From: Fidelibacterota bacterium
GTDB taxonomy: Bacteria; Pseudomonadota; Alphaproteobacteria; Rhodospirillales; Rhodospirillaceae
DNA length: 48,304 nt
NCBI GenBank assembly: GCA_947470105.1
Contig: CANISR010000006.1
Coordinates: 1 to 48,304 of the forward strand
Direction of reading: 5' to 3'
Part shown: positions 32,952 through 40,480 of the stretch, in pieces
Layout of the letters: each line of letters starts with the position of its first letter
How positions within the stretch are numbered: the first letter of the stretch is position 1
The notes under the pieces: model-generated
Seen by the model: the letters and a program-made list of their open reading frames with translations, nothing else
What the model was told of the DNA's origin: nothing
Databases searched by the model: none
Program-made: the position numbers and the translations under genes

Positions 32952-32992
32952 GCAAAGAAAAACCCCCGCCGACGAGCGTCTGGCGGGGGTTT
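32952..32992 (-). terminator. attenuator hairpin in the argD leader
   Basis: On the minus strand AAACCCCCGCC (32992-32982) pairs over 11 positions with GGCGGGGGTTT (32970-32960), closing an 11-base middle that itself forms GACG-CT-CGTC. The run TTTTTCTTT follows. It lies 41 bases upstream of the argD start, inside the leader, where a full terminator makes sense only as an attenuator. Confidence 0.8.
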
Positions 32993-33015
32993 GAAGCTGA
33001 TTGAGGTGCTGTGAT

Positions 33016-33099
33016 CTACAGCGCGCGCAAAAGCCCGTCCCCGCCGGTGGCATGGCGGTGACGTCGGATGGTCGAAAAGGCGGTTGCGGCGAAAATCAT
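33016..33099 (-). CDS. putative Arg/His-rich leader peptide of the argD attenuator
   Basis: A 27-codon frame starting MIFAATAFSTIRRHRHATGG and ending TAG at 33018-33016. Codons 12-16 are CGA CGT CAC CGC CAT, that is Arg-Arg-His-Arg-His; CGA is rare in the surrounding genes. The ATG falls at the position expected for the transcription start of the promoter at 33107-33135, so the peptide would be leaderless, as described for the trp leader of Sinorhizobium. Just downstream, GGCGGGG (33045-33039) can pair either back to CCGCC at the Arg codons (33058-33054) or forward to CCCCGCC of the terminator (32988-32982). The geometry fits ribosome-mediated attenuation. Expression is unproven. Confidence 0.5.
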   Translation of the reverse strand: MIFAATAFSTIRRHRHATGGDGLLRAL

Positions 33100-33106
33100 G
33101 GCCGCT

Positions 33107-33135
33107 GCTCTAAAACGTTCGCGCGAACCTGTCAA
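33107..33135 (-). promoter_or_regulatory. candidate argD leader promoter with embedded palindrome
   Basis: A perfect -35 TTGACA (33135-33130), 17-base spacer and -10 TAGAGC (33112-33107) are seen on the minus strand. The spacer contains the perfect 12-base palindrome GTTCGCGCGAAC (33117-33128), positioned where a bound repressor would block RNA polymerase. The expected start of transcription, about 33100, touches the leader peptide ATG. Confidence 0.45.
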
Positions 33136-33213
33136 TATCAGCTTATGGATTCCGGGCGAGGACTCCCGGCGCGGTCGCGCGATATGCTCTCGGTACAGAT
33201 CCGGGGGTTACAG

Positions 33214-35130
33214 ATGAAACACGCAAAGACCATTGCTCTCCTTGCCGCCTGCGCGGCCACCAGCGCCATGGCGCAAACACCGCCGCAGCCTCTGGCCATG
33301 CCGCCCGCCATCGAAGCGCCGCGGGATGTGGCCTACCCCGGCACCATCACCCTTCAGGTGGACGCCACCGACCTCAACCGTCACATCTTCCGTGTGAAAG
33401 AGCGCATCCCGGTGCGTGGCGGCGACATCACCCTGCTGTATCCCAAGTGGCTGCCCGGCAACCACTCGCCCACCGGCCGTATCGACGCGGTGTCGGGACT
33501 GATCATCACCGCCAACGGTAAACGGGTCGAATGGGTCCGCGATACGGTGGATGTGTTCGCCTTCCATGTAGATGTGCCATCGGGCGCGTCCGCGCTCGAC
33601 GTGGAATTCCAGTTCCTGACCTCCGGCACCGGCAACGAAGGGCGCGTGGTCATGACGCCGGAGATGCTGAACCTGCAGTGGAATGCGGTGGCGCTGTATC
33701 CGGCCGGGCATTTCACCCGCCAGATCAATGTGGCGGCCAGTGTGACCTTGCCCAAGGACTGGCAGTTCGCCACGGCGCTGGAGACCGAATCTACCGCCGG
33801 AGCCACCACCATCTTCAAGCCGGTGCCGTTCGAGACCCTGGTGGATTCGCCCATGTTCGCTGGGCGCTATTTCAAGCGCGTGGACTTGGGCGAAACCGGC
33901 GGCGCGCCGGTGCGTCTCAATATCGTCGCCGACAGCCCCGACCTGCTGGAGGCCAAGCCCGAGCATATCGAGGCCCACAAGAACCTTGTGACGCAGATGT
34001 ACAAGCTGTTCGGGTCACACCATTACGATCACTACGACCTGCTGCTGGCGCTGTCAGACAAACTTGGCGGCATCGGTCTGGAGCATCACCGGTCCAGCGA
34101 GAACGGTACGCTTCCGACCTATTTCACCGAATGGGACAAGACCGCGCCGGCCCGCAACCTGCTGCCCCATGAGTTCAGCCACTCCTGGAACGGCAAGTTC
34201 CGCCGCCCCGCGGATTTGTGGACGCCGAGTTTCAACGTTCCCATGCGCGGGAGTCTGCTGTGGGTCTACGAAGGCCAGACGCAGTACTGGGGCTTTGTGA
34301 TCGCCGCCCGCTCCGGGCTGATCTCGAAGCAGCAGGCCCTGGAAGCCTTCGCCGCCACGGCGGCGACCTACGATTACCGCATCGGCCGCGAATGGAAGAC
34401 ATTGGCCGACACCACCAACGACCCCGTTGCCGCCATGCGCCGGTCCATCCCATGGACCACCTGGCAGCGGAGCGAGGACTATTACTCCGAGGGTCAGTTG
34501 GTGTGGCTGGATGTGGATACGCTGCTGCGCGAGTTGTCGGGCGGCAAGAAATCCCTCGACGATTTCGCCAAGGCTTTCTACGGAGTCGAGAACGGCAGCT
34601 ATGTGCCTGTGACCTACACATTCAATGACGTCGTGCGGGTCTTGAACGGCGTGCAACGCCATGACTGGGCCAAGTTCCTGCGCGCGCGCCTCGAGAGCCA
34701 CGGCCCCGGGGCGCCGCTCGATGGCGTCAAGCGCGGCGGCTACAAATTGGTCTATACCGATACGCCGACCGGCTACTTCAAGGACGTGGAGACCCGCGCC
34801 AAGAACACCAACCTCACCTATTCGCTGGGCCTGGTTCTCGGCCGCGAAGGCCGGGTGACGGATGTGCGCTGGGGAGGTCCCGCCCATGACGCCGGCCTCT
34901 CGGTGGGTACGCAGATCATTGCCGTCAACGGCACCGCTTACGACGCTGACAAATTGAAGACGGCCATCAAGACCGCCAAAACCGACACCAACCCGTTAGC
35001 GCTGTTGATCAAGTCGGGGGACGCCTACGCCACCGTCGAGATCAATTACCACGACGGCCTGCGCTATCCGCGGTTCGATCGGGACGAGTCTGTTCCGGCA
35101 AGGCTCGACGAAATTCTCGCGGCTAAGTAA
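33214..35130 (+). CDS. secreted M61-family aminopeptidase with PDZ domain
   Basis: A 638-residue exported metallopeptidase. The signal peptide MKHAKTIALLAACAATSAMAQ starts at ATG 33214 with GGGGG upstream; the frame is open from 33001 but the extension crosses the argD leader region. The N-terminal beta domain (about 45-230) is followed by the thermolysin-like catalytic domain with the zinc motif HEFSH (in LLPHEFSHSWNGKFRRP) and the downstream WVYEGQTQYWG, which supplies the third ligand. A C-terminal PDZ domain (about 535-620, SLGLVLGREGRVTDVRWGG, GLSVGTQIIAVNG) completes the glycyl-aminopeptidase-type architecture. It acts in the periplasm. Its last 8 bases overlap the end of the convergent pepA-like gene. 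Confidence 0.92.
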   Translation: MKHAKTIALLAACAATSAMAQTPPQPLAMPPAIEAPRDVAYPGTITLQVDATDLNRHIFRVKERIPVRGGDITLLYPKWLPGNHSPTGRIDAVSGLIITANGKRVEWVRDTVDVFAFHVDVPSGASALDVEFQFLTSGTGNEGRVVMTPEMLNLQWNAVALYPAGHFTRQINVAASVTLPKDWQFATALETESTAGATTIFKPVPFETLVDSPMFAGRYFKRVDLGETGGAPVRLNIVADSPDLLEAKPEHIEAHKNLVTQMYKLFGSHHYDHYDLLLALSDKLGGIGLEHHRSSENGTLPTYFTEWDKTAPARNLLPHEFSHSWNGKFRRPADLWTPSFNVPMRGSLLWVYEGQTQYWGFVIAARSGLISKQQALEAFAATAATYDYRIGREWKTLADTTNDPVAAMRRSIPWTTWQRSEDYYSEGQLVWLDVDTLLRELSGGKKSLDDFAKAFYGVENGSYVPVTYTFNDVVRVLNGVQRHDWAKFLRARLESHGPGAPLDGVKRGGYKLVYTDTPTGYFKDVETRAKNTNLTYSLGLVLGREGRVTDVRWGGPAHDAGLSVGTQIIAVNGTAYDADKLKTAIKTAKTDTNPLALLIKSGDAYATVEINYHDGLRYPRFDRDESVPARLDEILAAK

Positions 35131-36526
35131 AGCGCGCGCGGATCAATTCAAAGGCCGCGCGCTGCCCCAGGGCTTCGCCGCCGGCCGGGCGGCCAGGGCG
35201 GTCGCCAGGATTCCAGGCGTAGAGGTCGAGGTGGGCCCAGGACACGTGCGTGTCCTTGGGCCGGGCGAATTCCTTAAGGAACAGGGCGGCGGTGATGGCG
35301 CCGGCGAACGGTGAATCGCCGGCATTGTTGATATCCGCCACCTTGCTGTCGAGCATGCGCCGGTACGGTTGCCACAGCGGCAGGCGCCACAGCGGATCAA
35401 AGGTTTTTTCCGCCGCCGCCAGCATATCGGCGACAAGGGCCTCATCGTCCGAAAACAGCGCCGGCAGCTCCGGACCCAGCGCCGAGCGCGCTGCGCCGGT
35501 CAATGTGGCGCAGTCGATCATCAGTGCGGGTGATTCGGAGATCGCTTCGGTCAGGGCGTCGCCGAGAACCAAACGGCCTTCGGCATCAGTGTTGCCGATC
35601 TCCACCGTCATGCCCTTTCGGGTGCGCAGCACATCGCCGGGGCGGAAAGCGTTACCCGCAACGGCGTTTTCAACAGCGGGGATCAGCACACGCAAGCGCA
35701 CAGGAAGCGCAGCCTGCATGATCATCTGGGCGAGGCCCAGCACCGTGGCGGCGCCGCCCATGTCTTTTTTCATGAGCGCCATGGCGCTGGCGGGCTTGAG
35801 ATCTAGGCCGCCGGTATCGAAGCAGACGCCCTTGCCCACCAGCGTGACTTTCGGCGCGGTGGCGTTGCCCCAGGAGAAATCGATCAGCCGCGGCGGACAG
35901 GTGCTGGCGCGGCCCACCGCGTGGATCATGGGGTAATTGGCGGCGAGCAGCTCGTCGCCGGTGATGACCTTGAATGTGGCGCCGCAAGCTTCCGCCAGGT
36001 CGTGCGCCGCCTTTTCCAGGGCGTCCGGTAGCATGTCGTTGGCAGGCGTATTGACCAGGTCGCGGGTGAGTGCGGCGCCCGCCACCGCTTGCTCGACATA
36101 GGCGCGGTCGCAGCCTTCCGGCCATTGCAGGCGGGCCCGTTCCGGCGCCGGCTCGCTTTTGTATTTTGAGAAACTGTAGCCGCCCAATCCCCAGGCGAGC
36201 GCGGCCCAGGTCGGGAATTGCGCCATGGCCCCTACCGCCTCAGCAATGCGGTACAAACCCTTGGGCAGTGATTTGGCGAGCGTACCTGTAACCCAGGGGT
36301 CGTCGCCTTTGCCGAGGCCTAGTACCACAGCGGCCACCGCGCCGGTGGCGTCGGCGATGACACTGACCGATCCGGCATCGGCCCGGAAGCCTGTGGCGGC
36401 GAGCCACGCTTTGACCGCCGCGCTTTGGGTTCCGACAAATGACTCAAGCCGGTCGGCCGTCACCGCGTAAATCGGTACGGCAGACGCGCCCGGTTCGACC
36501 AAAAGATTACTGAGAGAGAATGTCAC
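35123..36526 (-). CDS. M17 leucyl aminopeptidase family protein
   Basis: A 467-residue cytoplasmic dimanganese/dizinc aminopeptidase. The catalytic domain shows VGKGVCFDTGGLDLKPASAM with the metal-binding Lys and Asp, KKDMGGAATVLG, and the family signature NTDAEGRLVLGDAL. The N-terminal domain (1-150) is divergent and shorter than in E. coli PepA, as in the alphaproteobacterial subgroup. The start is GTG at 36526, overlapping the stop of the TAXI gene (GTGA), so the two are coupled. In gammaproteobacteria pepA neighbours lptFG, but here the LptFG-like pair is some 30 kb away. It cleaves N-terminal residues from peptides; DNA-binding roles known for E. coli PepA should not be assumed. Confidence 0.92.
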   Translation of the reverse strand: MTFSLSNLLVEPGASAVPIYAVTADRLESFVGTQSAAVKAWLAATGFRADAGSVSVIADATGAVAAVVLGLGKGDDPWVTGTLAKSLPKGLYRIAEAVGAMAQFPTWAALAWGLGGYSFSKYKSEPAPERARLQWPEGCDRAYVEQAVAGAALTRDLVNTPANDMLPDALEKAAHDLAEACGATFKVITGDELLAANYPMIHAVGRASTCPPRLIDFSWGNATAPKVTLVGKGVCFDTGGLDLKPASAMALMKKDMGGAATVLGLAQMIMQAALPVRLRVLIPAVENAVAGNAFRPGDVLRTRKGMTVEIGNTDAEGRLVLGDALTEAISESPALMIDCATLTGAARSALGPELPALFSDDEALVADMLAAAEKTFDPLWRLPLWQPYRRMLDSKVADINNAGDSPFAGAITAALFLKEFARPKDTHVSWAHLDLYAWNPGDRPGRPAGGEALGQRAAFELIRARFT

Positions 36527-37743
36527 GAGGCGGAGAATAGCGAGATAAATTGGCGAAGGGTATGGCGGACAGGGCGGGTTGGAAGCAGGTGGGCCGGACC
36601 GACTTCCGCCTTGGTGGGCGGTTTGGCGGCAGGAGCTTGCGGCGCGCCTGCCGGCGGGGCCTCCATCAGCCCATTCTGGACATAGTACCGGTCGGCGCCC
36701 TTGAGAATCGGCACGCCGACGTCCTGGGCCGCCAGGCTTTTGTCCATGAACTGACCGCGCGGGTGCCCGGCCTTGAACAGCGGCGCGTTGCGTTCGTGCC
36801 AGATGGCCCGGACGATGCCGTAAGCCAACTCCGGGTCCATGGTGCTGCGGCCGACGAGGACCGAGCCCACGTCGATGGTCTCCACCGGCGGCTGGTTCGC
36901 GCCGTAGGTGCCGCCGGGAATGACGCCCCTGCTGTAGAACGGAAACACCTGCGCCAGCTTATCCGCCGCGGGACCCGCGATGGGGACCAGGCGGATTGGA
37001 ATGCGCGCCGCCAGATCCTCCAGGGCCAACACCGGCGCGCCGCTGACCACGAACACGGCATCGACCGTATTCTTGGTGAGCGCGTCGTTGGTGACGGTGA
37101 AGTCCAGGTACTTCATCTGCACCGAGTCCCACTTCACCGCGAAGGCCGAGAGAATGAGCTTTGCCGTGGCGGCGGTGGCGGAATTCTCAGCACCCATGGC
37201 CACGCGTTTGCCCTTGAGGTCAGTGACCGCTTTGATGGGCGAATCCGCGCGGACGATGAGATGGATGTTTTCAGGATACAGCCGGGCGATGAGCCGGAGG
37301 TTATCCATGGGCTCTTCATTGGCGAAGGCGCCGGCGCCCCGGTACGCCCAGGCGGTGACATCGGCCTGGGACAAGGCGAGATCGAGATCGCCGCGGGCGA
37401 TGGCCCGCAGGTTGTCGGCGGCATTGGCCGTGGTTTGGGCGACGGCGATCAGGCCGGGTACCCCGCAACTGCCGCCGCGGTCGCATTCCCGGGACCCCGG
37501 CGGATTGGAAATGGCGTTTGCGATGAGGCCGCCGAAGGGAAAGTCCGTGGCGCCGGTGGGGCCGGCGCCGATGCGGATGACCTTGGTGGTATCCTTGTCC
37601 TGGGCCACCGCGGCGGCGCCGATCGTCGTGCTGAGCACGCCTGCCAGTGTCGTTCCGAGCGCGCAGACGACCGCGACTCGGGACACTTTCACGATGCCGG
37701 CGACCAAAAAGCGCGGGAACACAGCCGATCCTTCCTCGGGCAT
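36523..37743 (-). CDS. TAXI-family TRAP transporter solute-binding protein
   Basis: A 406-residue periplasmic binding protein. An N-terminal hydrophobic signal (about 17-47, ending AAAVAQDKDTT) precedes the TAXI core: IRIGAGPTGATDFPFGGLIAN, then LRAIARGDLDLALSQADVTAWAY, LKGKRVAMGAENSATAATAK and VDAVFVVSGAPVLALEDLA. The C-terminal 60 residues (AGAPQAPAAKPPTK and a basic end) are a Pro/Ala-rich extension not typical of the family. TAXI receptors deliver carboxylates such as glutamate or 2-oxoglutarate to a fused TRAP permease. No permease gene lies in the window; instead the gene is coupled to the M17 aminopeptidase. The ligand is not predictable. Confidence 0.88.
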   Translation of the reverse strand: MPEEGSAVFPRFLVAGIVKVSRVAVVCALGTTLAGVLSTTIGAAAVAQDKDTTKVIRIGAGPTGATDFPFGGLIANAISNPPGSRECDRGGSCGVPGLIAVAQTTANAADNLRAIARGDLDLALSQADVTAWAYRGAGAFANEEPMDNLRLIARLYPENIHLIVRADSPIKAVTDLKGKRVAMGAENSATAATAKLILSAFAVKWDSVQMKYLDFTVTNDALTKNTVDAVFVVSGAPVLALEDLAARIPIRLVPIAGPAADKLAQVFPFYSRGVIPGGTYGANQPPVETIDVGSVLVGRSTMDPELAYGIVRAIWHERNAPLFKAGHPRGQFMDKSLAAQDVGVPILKGADRYYVQNGLMEAPPAGAPQAPAAKPPTKAEVGPAHLLPTRPVRHTLRQFISLFSAS

Positions 37744-37906
37744 TCTGCTCAGCCTTTTGATCCTGAAGCGGATTATGCGTGCATATCATATTCAGCGCGG
37801 ATGAGGTTATTTTCGTTCCTGTCACGCTGCGATTGCGCGACGCTGTGGCCGCTGTTCAACACTCGCACCAAACGCGGACACAAATCCGCCGTAAAAAGGA
37901 ATTGAG

Positions 37907-38671
37907 ATGCTCGATATCCGCCAGATCCCGGTGCTTTCGGACAACTTCATCTACCTTGTCCGCGAACCGGCGTCCGGCACCGTCGCGGCGGTCGATCCCG
38001 CCGTGGCAGAGCCCGTGCTGGCCGAAGCGGCGCGTCTCGGCTGGGCCATCACGCATATCCTCAACACCCATCATCACGGCGATCACGTGGGCGGCAACTT
38101 GGCGATCAAGGCCGCCACCGGCTGCACAATCGTCGGACCCGGGCCGGATGCGGCGCGTATCCCCGGAATCGATGTCCACGTGGGCGACGGCGACACCTAC
38201 GACCTGGGTGCAGAACGGGCGGAGGTATTCTTCGTCCCCGGCCACACCCGCGGCCATATCGCCTATTGGTTCAAAGACTCTCAGGCGTTGTTCTGCGGCG
38301 ACACCTTATTCTCCATAGGGTGCGGGCGGCTGTTCGAGGGCACGCCGGCGCAAATGTGGACCAGCCTCAAACGCTTCCGTGATCTTCCGCCCGAAACGCG
38401 CGTTTACTGCGCCCACGAATACACCCAGAGCAACATCCGCTTTGCCGTAACCGTGGAACCCGACAACATGGCCCTTCGCGCGCGTGAGGCCGAAGTCGCG
38501 AACCTGCGCGCCCATGGCAAGCCCACGGTGCCGTCGACCATCGGGATGGAGCGCGCCGCCAATCCCTTCATGCGCGCCGATGAAGCCGGCGTCGCCGCCG
38601 CGGTGGGCCTCAAGGGCCATGACCCGGTCGCGGTGTTCGCTGAAGTGCGCCGGCGCAAGGACAGCTTCTAG
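37907..38671 (+). CDS. gloB: hydroxyacylglutathione hydrolase (glyoxalase II)
   Basis: A 254-residue metallo-beta-lactamase-fold enzyme. The dinuclear site motif NTHHHGDHVGGN gives His55, His57, Asp59 and His60. Further ligands are in PGHTRGHIAYW and FCGDTLFSIGCGRLFEG, with the terminal histidine in YCAHEYTQSNIRFA. The C-terminal helical domain with RAREAEVANLRAHGKPTVPSTI binds glutathione. It hydrolyses S-lactoylglutathione formed from methylglyoxal by glyoxalase I. The start has AAGGAAT nine bases upstream. It is divergent from the TAXI-pepA unit. No glyoxalase I gene is near. Confidence 0.95.
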   Translation: MLDIRQIPVLSDNFIYLVREPASGTVAAVDPAVAEPVLAEAARLGWAITHILNTHHHGDHVGGNLAIKAATGCTIVGPGPDAARIPGIDVHVGDGDTYDLGAERAEVFFVPGHTRGHIAYWFKDSQALFCGDTLFSIGCGRLFEGTPAQMWTSLKRFRDLPPETRVYCAHEYTQSNIRFAVTVEPDNMALRAREAEVANLRAHGKPTVPSTIGMERAANPFMRADEAGVAAAVGLKGHDPVAVFAEVRRRKDSF

Positions 38672-38681
38672 CAAACTGCTT

Positions 38682-40442
38682 CTAGCAACCGGTGCCAAAG
38701 CCACGCCGGATGAATTCCAGTTCGCACACCATGCGGCGCGCCGCCTCCGGCGGGACGGCTTGCGTCTCCACCTGGGACCGGCGAACATACAGGCGGATTT
38801 TCCAGCCGCGGTAATCCACCCGCTTCGCCAGATCGAAATGCCGGTCCAGGGCGGCTTCAAGCATCGGCCGGGGAATCAGGTCTTCCTGGTAAACCACCGC
38901 GCCGTAACCGGATGCGATCCAGTCCGCCAGAATGGCGTCCGACCACAGCGATTCATTGCGCAAGGCCCTCACCGTGGCAGCTTGCTCTTCAGGTGCCAGA
39001 CCGGCGCGAACTTCGCGGTAGCTTTGCCAAAGGTTGAGACTCTGCGGCGGAAGAACGTGCCCGGAGAGCGCCACGGCGTACGTGATGGACGGCAGATTGT
39101 GCAAAACTAGGACCGGAACGCCCGGCGGCAGCCCCTGTTCGATGTCGCGCGCCAGAAGTTTCATCTCGTCCATTTCCTGAATCGGACGGACCTGGCGCAG
39201 CATGGGGGCCGGAAACGATGTGAAGCCCTCAATGATCGCGGGCGCGGAGGAAATCACGGCCGCCGGCGCGAACACATTCAGCATAATGGCGGCGGCGCAA
39301 ACCGGTAGAACGCCGTCCAGCGGCCGGAGATTTCTGCGCTCCCGCGCCGCCCAGATCGCCGCGAAAGTGAGCCCGCCGCCTAGCGCGCCGATGCCGACGA
39401 AATAGTTGGTGTACGTCAGGATGCAGGTCGCGCAATACCCGACCGATCCCAGATAGTGAGTCGCCGCAAGGAACAGGAACACGGCGGGGGCCAGCAGCCA
39501 GAACCGCACCCTTCCCCGCAGGAAGAACAACGCAGATGCCGCAAGAATTGTGCCGAGGTACGGCAGCAGGAAAGCATTATACGGGTCCTGCCACGACAGC
39601 CGCCCAAGTTCCAATGCCCAGGACAGCGGCGTATTCGTCGTCGCCAAAATCATTTCGAAGTCCGGCGGCAGCCATCCCAAACTCCGCAAAATAGGCGTAA
39701 GGACGGGCAGCCGCACCGCATAGGCGCCGAGTTTGTCCGGAAATGCGCCAAGAATAACGGCGCTCAGCGCAGCAGACGCCGCCGCGAGCAGGAGTGCGTG
39801 AAACAGCCGCCGGCGGGCCACTGCCAGGATATAGATCGGCGCCAGTATGACGACGGCGAGAATCATATTCTGGCGATAGAAGTAGAGCAGCGCCAATACC
39901 GCGCCCAGCAGCAGCGAAACCGCGACACTTGGGCGTTCGCGGCCGAGCAGCACCAGCCAGACCGCCGCCAGCAGCAGCAGCGCCACCGACGATAACGGCG
40001 TGGCAGTCGCGAAATAGTAAGTGGTTGCGGGTGTGGCGAGGTACAGCAGAACGGCCAAGGCCGAGGCCGTTGGATTGCCGGTGAGTTTGCGGCAACAGGC
40101 GAACAGAACGCCGCCGCTGAGCGCTCCGAGAACGAGGGAAGCGATCCGACCGGTCACCAAGCCGAACCCAAACACCGCCTGTGTCAGGCCAAGCTGATAA
40201 AAGTACAGCGGCATGTACCAGGTGGCGTCGGCATCGCTGTAGGGCGCCACCAGGCCTTTGATGTACCACCAGGACTTGGCCACATAGGTGACTTCGTCAC
40301 TCCAAGTGCGGCCACGCACAACGGCGTAGGTACCGAGCGCAATGTAAAACAATGCGGCCGCTGCGAGGATCACCGCCGGCCATTGCCATGGATGCGGCCG
40401 GGCGGGCGAAGGTGGGGGGAGTGAGGATGCGGCCACGCTCAC
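38682..40442 (-). CDS. GT-C type membrane glycosyltransferase (ArnT/PMT-like)
   Basis: A 586-residue polytopic protein with about 11-12 membrane helices. After helix 1 the first periplasmic loop has RTWSDEVTYVAKSWW, the acidic pair typical of the metal and donor site in GT-C enzymes, and DADATWYMPLYFY further on. A periplasmic C-terminal domain (about 430-570) begins after EGFTSFPAPMLRQVRP. Such enzymes use polyprenyl-phosphate sugars and act on the periplasmic side. The start is GTG at 40442, 38 bases after the stop of the repeat-domain protein, so the two are probably one operon. The acceptor may be that surface-type protein or a lipid; neither is proven. The final residues (FIRRGFGTGC) end with a cysteine. 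Confidence 0.78.
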   Translation of the reverse strand: MSVAASSLPPPSPARPHPWQWPAVILAAAALFYIALGTYAVVRGRTWSDEVTYVAKSWWYIKGLVAPYSDADATWYMPLYFYQLGLTQAVFGFGLVTGRIASLVLGALSGGVLFACCRKLTGNPTASALAVLLYLATPATTYYFATATPLSSVALLLLAAVWLVLLGRERPSVAVSLLLGAVLALLYFYRQNMILAVVILAPIYILAVARRRLFHALLLAAASAALSAVILGAFPDKLGAYAVRLPVLTPILRSLGWLPPDFEMILATTNTPLSWALELGRLSWQDPYNAFLLPYLGTILAASALFFLRGRVRFWLLAPAVFLFLAATHYLGSVGYCATCILTYTNYFVGIGALGGGLTFAAIWAARERRNLRPLDGVLPVCAAAIMLNVFAPAAVISSAPAIIEGFTSFPAPMLRQVRPIQEMDEMKLLARDIEQGLPPGVPVLVLHNLPSITYAVALSGHVLPPQSLNLWQSYREVRAGLAPEEQAATVRALRNESLWSDAILADWIASGYGAVVYQEDLIPRPMLEAALDRHFDLAKRVDYRGWKIRLYVRRSQVETQAVPPEAARRMVCELEFIRRGFGTGC

Positions 40443-40480
40443 GGCAGCTTCAACAGCCTAATGCCGCCCCCCGCGCCCGC

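Noticed and set aside
33117-33128. LexA box reading of GTTCGCGCGAAC
   Set aside because: Alphaproteobacterial LexA sites are direct repeats GTTC-N7-GTTC, and the Bacillus type is GAAC-N4-GTTC; this is GTTC-N4-GAAC and fits neither.
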